From an uncultured Chloroflexota bacterium (GTDB lineage Bacteria; Chloroflexota; Anaerolineae; Aggregatilineales; Phototrophicaceae), in contig CALMDI010000339.1 of assembly GCA_937864975.1 (NCBI GenBank), positions 1-5,647 on the forward strand: a stretch of 5,647 nucleotides of DNA. The letters are read 5' to 3'. The position numbers and the translations under genes are program-made. The notes beneath the pieces are model-generated. The model was not told the DNA's origin. It saw only the letters and a list, made by a program, of their open reading frames with translations, and did not search any database. Shown here in pieces: positions 1 through 5,640 of the stretch; the first letter of the stretch is position 1; every line of letters starts with the position of its first letter.

Positions 1-1107
1 CCGGCGCGCCATCGCGCGATCTGGCCTTCGACCGGAAACTATTGCCGTGGCGGGGTCGCGATCTCGCGCATCCTCGGATGCCGCGGGGTGGCCGTGTTGC
101 CCGCCGGCATGAGCCGCGAGCGGTTCGAGTGGCTGCAGCACTGGGTCGGCGATCCGTCCGACATCATCCGCACGCCCGGCACTGAGAGCAACGTCAAGGA
201 AATCTACGACGAGACGCATCGCCTTGCCAAAGACCCGAATGTTCGCATCCTCAACCAGTTCGCGGAGATGGGGAACTATCGCTTTCACTATCACGTGACT
301 GGGAACACCATCGCGGAACTTGCGCCGGAGTTACAGGCGCACGGCGTTGGCAATGGCAAGATCGCCGCGTTCGTCTCGGCGATGGGCAGCGCGGGCACGA
401 TTGCCGCGGGCGACCGCCTGAAGCAGGTCTTCGCGGACTGCAAGATTGTCGGCTTGGAGCCGATTCAGTGTCCCACGCTCTACAATAACGGCTACGGCGC
501 GCACGACATTCAGGGCATTGGCGACAAGCACGTCACGTGGATTCACAACGTCCTGAATATGGACGCGCTGATGTGTATTGACGACATCGAAGCCAAAAAA
601 GGCTTGCAGATTTTCGCGGAAGAAGAGGGGCTGGAAACGCTCGTGAAGCGCTATGGCATCGACGAGGCGTTCGTCTCGCAAGCCAGCGACCTGTTCGGCA
701 TCAGCGGCATCTGCAATATTCTGGGAGCGATCAAGACCGCGAAGTACTATGAGCTTGGCGCCGACGACCTGATCGTGACTGTCGCCACCGACTCGCTCAA
801 TCGCTATCATTCCGTCATGGACGACATGGCGCGGCGTTTCGGCAGGCTGGACGTGGCGGCGACTGTGGGGCGGGTGGAGAGCATTTTCCACGGGATGCGT
901 ACCGACTGGATTGCCGAAGGCACGCGCGAGGCGCGCCGCCGCTGGCATAATCTGAAGTACTACACGTGGGTCGAGCAGCAGGGCAAGACGGTCGAAGAAC
1001 TCGACGCGCAGCTTGACCCGGCGTGGTGGGAAGCGCATCAGGCGCGCGTGCCGGAAATCGACGCTCGGCTGGCGGCGCTGCGGCAGACCGAACTCGCCAA
1101 CGCTTAG
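1..1107 (+). CDS. PLP-dependent fold-type II enzyme, cysteine synthase-like (5' end missing)
   Basis: The reading frame is open from the first base, so the gene starts before the window; 368 residues are visible. A GTG at 88 could be read as a start, but the frame upstream of it already encodes STGNYCRGG (residues 10-18), the substrate-binding Ser-Thr-Gly-Asn loop of the cysteine synthase/cystathionine beta-synthase superfamily, so 88 is not the true start. GSAGT at residues 129-133 matches the PLP phosphate-binding loop. RYHS at 268-271 sits where CysK has RYLS, near the cofactor ring. The Schiff-base lysine would lie upstream and is not visible. About 97 residues follow RYHS, far more than in CysK, and they are rich in Trp and Arg. 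The stop lies 2 bases before the next gene, so the two are probably co-transcribed. The family predicts beta-elimination or replacement on an amino acid. The exact substrate is unknown. Beside ssnA it may take the place of the PLP lyase YgeX, but it does not look like YgeX itself (inference). Confidence 0.88.
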   Translation, partial: PARHRAIWPSTGNYCRGGVAISRILGCRGVAVLPAGMSRERFEWLQHWVGDPSDIIRTPGTESNVKEIYDETHRLAKDPNVRILNQFAEMGNYRFHYHVTGNTIAELAPELQAHGVGNGKIAAFVSAMGSAGTIAAGDRLKQVFADCKIVGLEPIQCPTLYNNGYGAHDIQGIGDKHVTWIHNVLNMDALMCIDDIEAKKGLQIFAEEEGLETLVKRYGIDEAFVSQASDLFGISGICNILGAIKTAKYYELGADDLIVTVATDSLNRYHSVMDDMARRFGRLDVAATVGRVESIFHGMRTDWIAEGTREARRRWHNLKYYTWVEQQGKTVEELDAQLDPAWWEAHQARVPEIDARLAALRQTELANA

Positions 1108-1109
1108 TC

Positions 1110-1787
1110 ATGTATCCCGAAGACTGCGTGCTCGTCGGCGTCATCAACCGCAAGCGCGATCTGGCGATTGCGCGCGATGAGCACTGGTATCGCGTTCCAC
1201 AGGCGCGGCTGCCGCGCGGCGTCAGGGCGGAGTACATCGGCTTTTTCCTCAGCGGCGCGTTTGGGTCGCGCAATGGCGGCGTGCATTACTACGCCGAAAG
1301 TACGGGGCTGGAACTCGCGCGTCGGCGCGACCTGCTGCCGGGCGAGGCGAATCACAGGCGCGCGGACGAGGTTTATTATCGCGTCGCGCTTGGCGATCTG
1401 ATCGAGAAGTCGCCGCCGGTGTTGAACCCGACGCGCCGCCCGATCAGTTTTATCTATACGACCTGGGATCGATTTATCCACGCGCGAACGGTGAGTGACC
1501 TGTACAGTGAGCATGATTATTTTGTCGACCGAATCTATCATGCGCTGCGGGATTCCGGTATGAACGCCGAACGCTCGTGGGATGCCGAACGCCGCGATAC
1601 CGGCTATCCGGCGCACCTGCGCGTGCCGTGTCAGGATGGCGTGTTTACGGCGTCGCCGGAGGCGAACGGGTCGTGGATGCTGCTGGACAGCGCGCAGGAC
1701 GACGACGCGATTCTGGCGGCGATCAAGGCGGAAATCGCGCGGCATGGCGGTCCGGTGACAATTGGTATCCCCCTCGAAGGGCTGTAG
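1110..1787 (+). CDS. Conserved-looking protein of unknown function, 225 aa, in the ssnA operon
   Basis: I chose the ATG at 1110, 2 bases after the upstream stop. The frame is open back to a GTG at 1023, but that would overlap the upstream gene by 85 bases and add a low-complexity Arg/Ala/Gly stretch. No Shine-Dalgarno is visible, so translational coupling is likely. The protein is soluble-looking, with no signal peptide or membrane segment. Residues 1-95 look like a compact beta-rich domain with HWYRVP (25-30), VHYYAE (58-63) and RRRDLLPGE (71-79). A linker leads to ISFIYTTWDRF (112-122) and then an alpha/beta C-terminal part (about 135-225), where HALRDSGMNAERSW (144-157) begins a helix. The N-terminal half recalls small PUA/EVE-like modification-reader folds, and the C-terminal half faintly recalls DUF559/Vsr-type nuclease folds. 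Both are impressions of shape; no D-(D/E)xK catalytic set is evident. Its place between two metabolic enzymes suggests a shared task, but the function is not known. Confidence 0.85.
   Translation: MYPEDCVLVGVINRKRDLAIARDEHWYRVPQARLPRGVRAEYIGFFLSGAFGSRNGGVHYYAESTGLELARRRDLLPGEANHRRADEVYYRVALGDLIEKSPPVLNPTRRPISFIYTTWDRFIHARTVSDLYSEHDYFVDRIYHALRDSGMNAERSWDAERRDTGYPAHLRVPCQDGVFTASPEANGSWMLLDSAQDDDAILAAIKAEIARHGGPVTIGIPLEGL
1776..1780 (+). promoter_or_regulatory. Ribosome binding site of ssnA
   Basis: GAAGG lies 10 bases before the ATG at 1791, inside the last codons of the preceding gene. It supports the chosen ssnA start and suggests translation is coupled across the 3-base gap. Confidence 0.5.
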
Positions 1788-1790
1788 CGA

Positions 1791-3140
1791 ATGCTGATTA
1801 CGAACGGAACGGTGGTCAGGTGGGGCGAGCCGAACGAGGTGCTGCCCGACCATGCGCTGCTGATTCAGGATGGCGTGATCCGCGCCATCGGGCGCACGCG
1901 CGACCTGACGGAGCAGTATCCGAATGAGGAAATCGTCAACGCCCGCGGTCAACTGATGATGCCGGGCAGTATCTGCGCGCACACGCATTTTTACGGCGCC
2001 TATGCGCGCGGCATGGGGATTCCCGGTCCCGCGCCGGAGAATTTCCCGCAAATTCTGGAACGGCTGTGGTGGCCCCTCGACAAAGCGCTGGACAAAGACG
2101 CGGTGCGGGCGAGCGCGCTGGTATCGCTGGTGGATGCCGTCAAACACGGCACGACGACGCTGATTGACCACCATGCCAGCCCGAACTTTATCGAGGGAAG
2201 CCTCGATGTGATCGCGGACGCGGTGGACGAGGCGGGGCTGCGCGCCGTCCTGTGCTACGAAGTGACCGACCGGGACGGGTACGCGAAAGCCGAAGCGGGT
2301 ATCGAAGAGAATGTCCGCTTCATACAGGCGAGCAGAAACCGCGCGCGCGTTCGCGGCACGTTTGGCTTGCACGCCAGCCTGACCCTGAGCGACGAAACCC
2401 TCGCTGTTTGCGCCGATCGCAACCCGGTTGGCGAAGGCTTTCACATTCACGTCGCGGAGCACGAGGCGGACGAAGACGACAGCCTGCGACGCTACGGCAA
2501 GCGCGTCGTTCACCGCCTGAACGATCTCGGCATCCTGGGCGAAAAGACGATTGTCGCGCACTGCGTGCATATTGACGACGACGAGCGCGCGATTTTGCGG
2601 CAGACCGGCGCGTGGATTACGCACCAGCCGCGCTCGAACATGAACAACGCCGTCGGCGCAATGGCGTTTGACACGATGCTGGCGGAAGACCTCCCCCTGT
2701 GCCTCGGCAACGATGGGTTCAGTAACGCCATGTGGCAGGAGTGGAAAGCCGCCTACATGCTGCATAAAGTGACGAGTCGCGATCCGCGGCAGGCGAACGG
2801 CGCGGACGTGGCGCGCGTGGCGGCGGTGAACAACGCGCGTCTCGCGCAGCAGTTTTTCGGTCAGCCGGTCGGCACGCTCGCCGTCGGCGCGCCCGCGGAC
2901 GTGATTCTGGTGGATTACCGCCCCTTCACGCCGCTCACGGCGGGCAATCTGCCGTGGCATATCGTCTTCGGGTTCGAGCCGTCGATGGTAACGACGACAA
3001 TGGTTGACGGTCGAATCCTCATGCGCGACCGCGAACTCCTGACGTTGGACGAGGCGGCGATTGCCGAAGAGGCGCTGGCGCTGGCTCCCGCGGTGTGGGA
3101 ACGGTACAATGCGAATGTGGCGAAGAATTCAAGCAATTAG
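1791..3140 (+). CDS. ssnA: SsnA-family aminohydrolase (amidohydrolase superfamily)
   Basis: The 449-residue protein is close to the length of E. coli SsnA (about 442) and matches my recollection of it along its length: DHHASP near 126-131, an LRA..CYE.TDR block at 150-161, RSNMNN at 281-286 and the IVFGFEPS block near the end. Metal and catalytic residues of the cytosine deaminase/chlorohydrolase-type amidohydrolases are present: HTH (H64, H66), H220 in HIHVAE with E223, H257 in VAHCVH, and D308 in GNDG. A small beta-sandwich is formed from both ends around the TIM barrel (N-terminal LITNGTVV; C-terminal ADVILVDY). It is a cytoplasmic hydrolase predicted to remove an amino group from, or open, a nitrogen heterocycle. 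In Enterobacteria and Clostridia SsnA lies in selenium-dependent molybdenum hydroxylase and anaerobic urate-use clusters, but its own reaction is not firmly established. The ATG is 3 bases after the upstream stop. The stop codon is shared with the following inverted repeat. Confidence 0.9.
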   Translation: MLITNGTVVRWGEPNEVLPDHALLIQDGVIRAIGRTRDLTEQYPNEEIVNARGQLMMPGSICAHTHFYGAYARGMGIPGPAPENFPQILERLWWPLDKALDKDAVRASALVSLVDAVKHGTTTLIDHHASPNFIEGSLDVIADAVDEAGLRAVLCYEVTDRDGYAKAEAGIEENVRFIQASRNRARVRGTFGLHASLTLSDETLAVCADRNPVGEGFHIHVAEHEADEDDSLRRYGKRVVHRLNDLGILGEKTIVAHCVHIDDDERAILRQTGAWITHQPRSNMNNAVGAMAFDTMLAEDLPLCLGNDGFSNAMWQEWKAAYMLHKVTSRDPRQANGADVARVAAVNNARLAQQFFGQPVGTLAVGAPADVILVDYRPFTPLTAGNLPWHIVFGFEPSMVTTTMVDGRILMRDRELLTLDEAAIAEEALALAPAVWERYNANVAKNSSN

Positions 3141-3267
3141 CGATCAGCTTTCAGCGGTCAGCAATCAGCTAAATACAGGACGCTGAAACCAGGCTTACCG
3201 CTCTAAAGATGCCGATTTTATACTCGACATTTGCTGAAAGCTGATCGCTAACCGCTAACAGCTACCA
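3138..3267. repeat. Heptad-phased inverted repeat element filling the ssnA-npdG gap
   Basis: An 18-base perfect inverted repeat (left arm 3138-3155, tagcgatcagctttcagc; right arm 3233-3250) encloses 77 bases. Both arms continue as tandem 7-base units. On the left, four units of form AGCNNTC run at 3139-3145, 3146-3152, 3153-3159 and 3160-3166, with a decayed fifth to 3173. On the right, five units beginning GCT run at 3233-3239, 3240-3246, 3247-3253, 3254-3260 and 3261-3267. The element starts in the ssnA stop codon and ends 2 bases before the npdG ribosome binding site. It could form a long hairpin in RNA or single-stranded DNA. There is no T-tract, so it is not a standard terminator. Heptanucleotide intergenic repeats of this general sort are known in cyanobacteria and other large-genome bacteria; their role is unsettled. 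Confidence 0.85.
3195..3224 (+). promoter_or_regulatory. Weak candidate promoter for npdG
   Basis: TATACT at 3219-3224 is a good -10-like hexamer in the only AT-rich patch of the gap. TTACCG at 3195-3200 is a poor -35, with an 18-base spacer. The site lies in the loop between the inverted-repeat arms, so a transcript started here would carry only the right arm. This is pattern matching only. Confidence 0.22.
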
Positions 3268-3269
3268 AC

Positions 3270-3274
3270 GAGGA
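3270..3274 (+). promoter_or_regulatory. Ribosome binding site of npdG
   Basis: GAGGA with a 9-base spacer to the ATG at 3284. It is the clearest Shine-Dalgarno in the window and fixes the npdG start. Confidence 0.75.
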
Positions 3275-3283
3275 ACACCACCG

Positions 3284-3955
3284 ATGACCGACAAGGAACG
3301 CACGCTCTTCTCGGTTGCCGTGATCGGCGGCACGGGCAAGGAAGGCTCCGGGCTGGCGATGCGCTGGGCGCTGAACGGCTATCACGTCATCATCGGCTCG
3401 CGCGACGCCGAGCGCGCCAAAAGCTACGCCGCCGAACTGAACGAAAAGCTCGGCGCGGAATTTTTAACGGGGATGGCGAATGCCGACGCCGCTCGGCTCG
3501 CCAACGTCGTCGTCCTGAGCGTGCCCTACCAGGCACACAGGGACACGATAGAAGGCATTAAAGAACACCTGAACGGCAAAATCGTGGTGGACATTACCGT
3601 GCCGCTCCAGCCGCCGAAGGTTCGTACCGTTTACGTGCCGGAGGGCAAGGCGGCGGCGCTGGAAGCGAAAGCGCAGCTTGGCGACGGCGCGCGCATCGTC
3701 TCGGCGTTTCAGAACGTGAGCGCCGACAAATTGGGCGACCCGAAATATCCGGTGGATTGTGACGTGCTGGTGACGGGCGACGACGAGGACGCGAAGGCGG
3801 AAGTCTCGAAACTGGTCGAAGCGGCGGGGATGCGCGCCGTCGACGCGGGTCCGCTGGCGAACGCCGTCGCCGCCGAAGCGCTCACGTCCGTGCTGCTGTA
3901 CATCAACAAGAAGTATGGCGTCAAAGGTGCGGGCATTCGGATTACGGGATTATAA
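3284..3955 (+). CDS. npdG: NADPH-dependent F420 reductase (F420H2:NADP oxidoreductase)
   Basis: The 223-residue protein is the usual length for NpdG/Fno. It has a single N-terminal Rossmann domain with the dinucleotide loop GGTGKEG at 15-21, followed by GSRD (38-41), where Ser39 and Arg40 are placed to bind the NADP 2'-phosphate. VVLSVPYQAH (76-85), the long loop around VDITVPL (102-108), SAFQNVSA (140-147) and the C-terminal KGAGIRITGL (214-223) are family hallmarks that shape the F420 pocket. The enzyme passes hydride between NADPH and F420 in the cytoplasm, so it either supplies F420H2 to reductases or recovers NADPH. A good ribosome binding site precedes it, and a 130-base repeat element separates it from ssnA, so it probably starts its own transcription unit. 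The downstream cofE and flavoprotein support an F420 role rather than a general pyrroline-carboxylate-reductase-type function. Confidence 0.93.
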   Translation: MTDKERTLFSVAVIGGTGKEGSGLAMRWALNGYHVIIGSRDAERAKSYAAELNEKLGAEFLTGMANADAARLANVVVLSVPYQAHRDTIEGIKEHLNGKIVVDITVPLQPPKVRTVYVPEGKAAALEAKAQLGDGARIVSAFQNVSADKLGDPKYPVDCDVLVTGDDEDAKAEVSKLVEAAGMRAVDAGPLANAVAAEALTSVLLYINKKYGVKGAGIRITGL

Positions 3956-3958
3956 GAT

Positions 3959-4004
3959 GGCACGCTGGCGCGTTCCGCGCCGAGGGCTTAAGCCCTCGGG
4001 TGCC
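3959..4004. repeat. Nested palindrome after npdG
   Basis: The core is the perfect 20-base palindrome ccgagggcttaagccctcgg at 3980-3999. GGCAC (3959-3963) and GTGCC (4000-4004) pair outside it, and a 6-bp GC hairpin (3967-3981) sits in the left side, sharing two bases with the palindrome. Starting 4 bases after the npdG stop, it could act as a barrier to exonucleases or as a weak terminator, but no run of T follows. Many bacteria carry repeats of this GAGGGCTT-AAGCCCTC style. Confidence 0.75.
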
Positions 4005-4070
4005 AATTCAGAGGGTAAGCCCGTTAAAGGGGCTAAAAACCAACACGTATTGGGGTATTGCCCTTTCAGT

Positions 4071-4109
4071 GGGGTTCCAGCGGTTAGAACAGCCGAAGCT
4101 TTGAACCCC
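4071..4109. repeat. 7-bp stem with nested hairpin upstream of cofE
   Basis: GGGGTTC (4071-4077) pairs with GAACCCC (4103-4109). The 25-base interior can form a second 5-bp stem, CGGTT (4081-4085) with AGCCG (4091-4095), including one G-T pair. An alternative CCAG/CTGG pairing (4077-4080 with 4109-4112) competes with the outer stem. No known riboswitch consensus is recognised. Confidence 0.4.
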
Positions 4110-4153
4110 TGGCAGCGGGTTGAGAATTTTCCTCTTATGCGGATAGCCTGCCC

Positions 4154-4924
4154 TTGAACTACGCGCCTGCTTCCCTCTCCATCATCGCCTTACCCGGCAT
4201 CCCGCTCATTCAGCCCGGCGATGATCTTGCACAATTGATGATGGACGCGCTGGCGCGGGCGGGCGTGACGCTGCAAGACGGCGACGCGCTGGTGGTCACC
4301 TCGAAAATTGTGTCGAAAGCCGAGGGGCGGCTGGTCGACCTTGCCGACGTTGTGGCGAGTGACAGCGCGCGCCAGGTTGCCGCCGAGACGCAAAAAGACC
4401 CGCGCATTGTCGAGCTGGTGTTACGTGAGAGCGAGCAAATTTCGCGGAAAGCGCCCGGCGTGCTGGTGACCAAACATCGTCTTGGATTCGTCTCTGCTAA
4501 CGCGGGGATTGACCAGTCCAACGTCGATGGCGGCGACGATCATGTGTTACTGCTGCCGGTCGATCCTGATGCATCGGCGCAGGCGCTGCGCGACCGCCTG
4601 CACGCGCTCACGGGCGCGGACGCTGCCATCGTCATCAGCGATTCGCACGGGCGACCGTTTCGCATCGGCAATGTCGGCGTCGCCATCGGCGTCGCCGGGA
4701 TGCCCGCGGCGCTTGACCTGCGAGGGCGTCCCGATCTGTACGGGCGCAAGCTGAAGATCAGCATTCAGGCGTATGCGGACATGGTGGCGTCGGCGGCGAA
4801 CCTCGTCGCGGGCGAGGCGGACGAGGGGCGTCCGGTCGTCCTGCTGCGCGGCTTGAATTTCGCGCGGCAGGAGGGACACGCCAGCGAGCTTGTCCGCCCG
4901 GTCGAGCAGGATTTGTATAAGTAG
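4154..4924 (+). CDS. cofE: F420-0:gamma-glutamyl ligase
   Basis: The 256-residue protein is the full CofE length. It adds L-glutamate in gamma linkage to F420-0 using GTP and a divalent metal, giving F420 with a short polyglutamate tail, in the cytoplasm. Family blocks appear in order: ALPGIPLIQPGDDL (12-25), DALVVTSKIVSKAEGR (44-59), SANAGIDQSNVDGG (114-127), ISDSHGRPFRIGN (161-173) and GRPDLYGR (191-198). The start is taken as TTG at 4154, because the next in-frame ATG (after PGDDL) would remove conserved residues and the upstream frame offers only a CTG at 4148. No strong ribosome binding site is visible, so the exact start is uncertain. It lacks the fused C-terminal flavin domain of actinobacterial FbiB; that domain is encoded by the next gene. 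Its stop codon overlaps the start of a second heptad repeat element. Confidence 0.94.
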   Translation: MNYAPASLSIIALPGIPLIQPGDDLAQLMMDALARAGVTLQDGDALVVTSKIVSKAEGRLVDLADVVASDSARQVAAETQKDPRIVELVLRESEQISRKAPGVLVTKHRLGFVSANAGIDQSNVDGGDDHVLLLPVDPDASAQALRDRLHALTGADAAIVISDSHGRPFRIGNVGVAIGVAGMPAALDLRGRPDLYGRKLKISIQAYADMVASAANLVAGEADEGRPVVLLRGLNFARQEGHASELVRPVEQDLYK

Positions 4925-5019
4925 TGCGGAGTACGGAGTGCTAAGTCGAAATACTTTCAAGATTTGCGAATGCTGTGCCGTTTCTCAGTACTCAGCACGC
5001 CGTACTCCGCACTCGAAAG
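4923..5019. repeat. Second heptad-phased inverted repeat, between cofE and the flavoprotein gene
   Basis: A 14-base perfect inverted repeat (agtgcggagtacgg at 4923-4936; complement at 5000-5013) extends inward to 24 bases with two mismatches (4923-4946 with 4990-5013), leaving a 43-base loop. Both arms are tandem 7-base units. On the left, units beginning AGT run at 4923, 4930, 4937 and 4944. On the right, units of form TCNGNAC or close to it run at 4985, 4992, 4999 and 5006, with a decayed unit at 5013. The element begins in the cofE stop codon and ends 6 bases before the next ATG. It has the same architecture as the element at 3138-3267 but an unrelated unit sequence. Confidence 0.85.
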
Positions 5020-5025
5020 ATAGCC

Positions 5026-5640
5026 ATGCAGCATAAGCGCGGTGCTGCTGTACTGGATGCCATTTCGGGTCGGCGGTCGATTCGCCGCTATGATCCCGAT
5101 CCTGTTCCACGGGGCGTCATCGAGACCTTGCTGGAAGCGGCAGTATGGGCGCCGTCGGCACATAATCGCCAGCCGTGGCGCTTCGCCGTGGTCGAGACGC
5201 CGGCGGTGATCGAGGCGCTGGCGCGGGCGATGGGCGACCGCCTGCGGAGCGACCTCGAAGCGGATCAGGTGCCCGAAGACGCGATTGAAAAAGATGCCAC
5301 GCGCTCTTATATGCGTATCACGTCCGCTCCGGTAGTGATCGCGTTGTGCCTGTCGATGGAAGACATGGATCTTTACCCGGATGAGCGACGCGCGCACAAT
5401 GAATTGTCGATGGCAGTGCAGAGTACGGCGATGGCGGGGCAAAATCTGCTGCTGGCGGCGCACGACGTCGGGCTGGGCGCTTGCTGGATGTGCGCGCCGC
5501 TGTTCGCGCCGGATGTGGTGCGCGCGGTGCTCAATCTGCCGGAGCATTGGCAGCCGCAGGCGCTGATTACGCTGGGTTACCCGGCAGAAACCAGAACCAA
5601 AACGCGCAAGCCCATCGCAGCGAGTGTGCTGTGGCGGTAG
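5026..5640 (+). CDS. Nitroreductase-family flavoprotein, FbiB C-terminal-domain-like
   Basis: The ATG at 5026 gives 204 residues. An upstream GTG at 4975 would force the heptad repeat to be translated, so it is rejected. The protein has the FMN-binding nitroreductase fold: RRSIRRY (17-23) for the flavin phosphate, WAPSAHNRQPWRF (41-53), MAVQSTAMAGQNLLLAAH (129-146) and GLGACWMCAPLF (149-160) near the flavin ring. The last two blocks resemble the C-terminal half of FbiB, which uses FMNH2 to reduce dehydro-F420-0 to F420-0 in the PEP-based pathway. Directly following cofE, it most likely does the same job as a separate subunit. The alternative is a generic nitroreductase or enone reductase that happens to sit here. 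No good Shine-Dalgarno is seen (only GAAAG at 5015-5019, just after the repeat). Only 7 bases of the window remain after the stop. Confidence 0.88.
   Translation: MQHKRGAAVLDAISGRRSIRRYDPDPVPRGVIETLLEAAVWAPSAHNRQPWRFAVVETPAVIEALARAMGDRLRSDLEADQVPEDAIEKDATRSYMRITSAPVVIALCLSMEDMDLYPDERRAHNELSMAVQSTAMAGQNLLLAAHDVGLGACWMCAPLFAPDVVRAVLNLPEHWQPQALITLGYPAETRTKTRKPIAASVLWR

Larger units (their letters stand above)
3956..4153. other. Structured non-coding spacer between npdG and cofE
   Basis: These 198 bases hold no convincing gene. A weak frame crosses them (3915-4157), but it starts inside npdG and has no domain character. The spacer carries several possible hairpins: GGCGCG-TTC-CGCGCC (3967-3981), a 20-base palindrome (3980-3999), AGCCC/GGGCT (4018-4022 with 4030-4034), and GGGGTTC/GAACCCC (4071-4077 with 4103-4109), the last enclosing CGGTT/AGCCG (4081-4085 with 4091-4095, one G-T pair). 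Base composition is less GC-rich than the flanking genes. It looks like a REP-like or miniature non-autonomous element, or a decayed remnant of one, rather than a simple operon gap. No transposase or clear target-site duplication was found. Confidence 0.6.

Noticed and set aside
88..90. GTG as the start of the PLP enzyme
   Set aside because: The same frame upstream encodes the conserved STGN substrate loop, so the gene begins before the window.
1023..1109. Upstream GTG extension of the 225-aa protein
   Set aside because: It would overlap the PLP enzyme by 85 bases and adds only low-complexity Arg/Gly/Ala residues; the ATG at 1110 fits the tight operon spacing.
1104..2960. A 618-codon open frame on the - strand opposite the unknown gene and ssnA
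   Set aside because: It is the antisense shadow of GC-rich genes: strongly Arg/His/Val-rich, no domain pattern, and it spans two well-supported genes and their junction.
3138..3250. CRISPR-like or terminator reading of the ssnA-npdG inverted repeat
   Set aside because: The units are 7 bases, directly abutting and in facing orientation, so not CRISPR. No T-tract follows the right arm and the loop is 77 bases, so not a typical intrinsic terminator.
3915..4157. 80-codon + strand frame across the npdG-cofE gap
   Set aside because: It begins inside npdG, runs through palindromic DNA and has no recognisable protein character; the structured DNA explains the region better.
4975..5025. GTG start for the FbiB-C-like flavoprotein
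   Set aside because: The extra 17 residues are a translation of the heptad repeat arm, and the ATG at 5026 gives the normal family N-terminus.
4957..5547. 196-codon - strand frame opposite the flavoprotein gene
   Set aside because: It is a shadow of a strongly supported gene, Arg/His-rich, with no motif.
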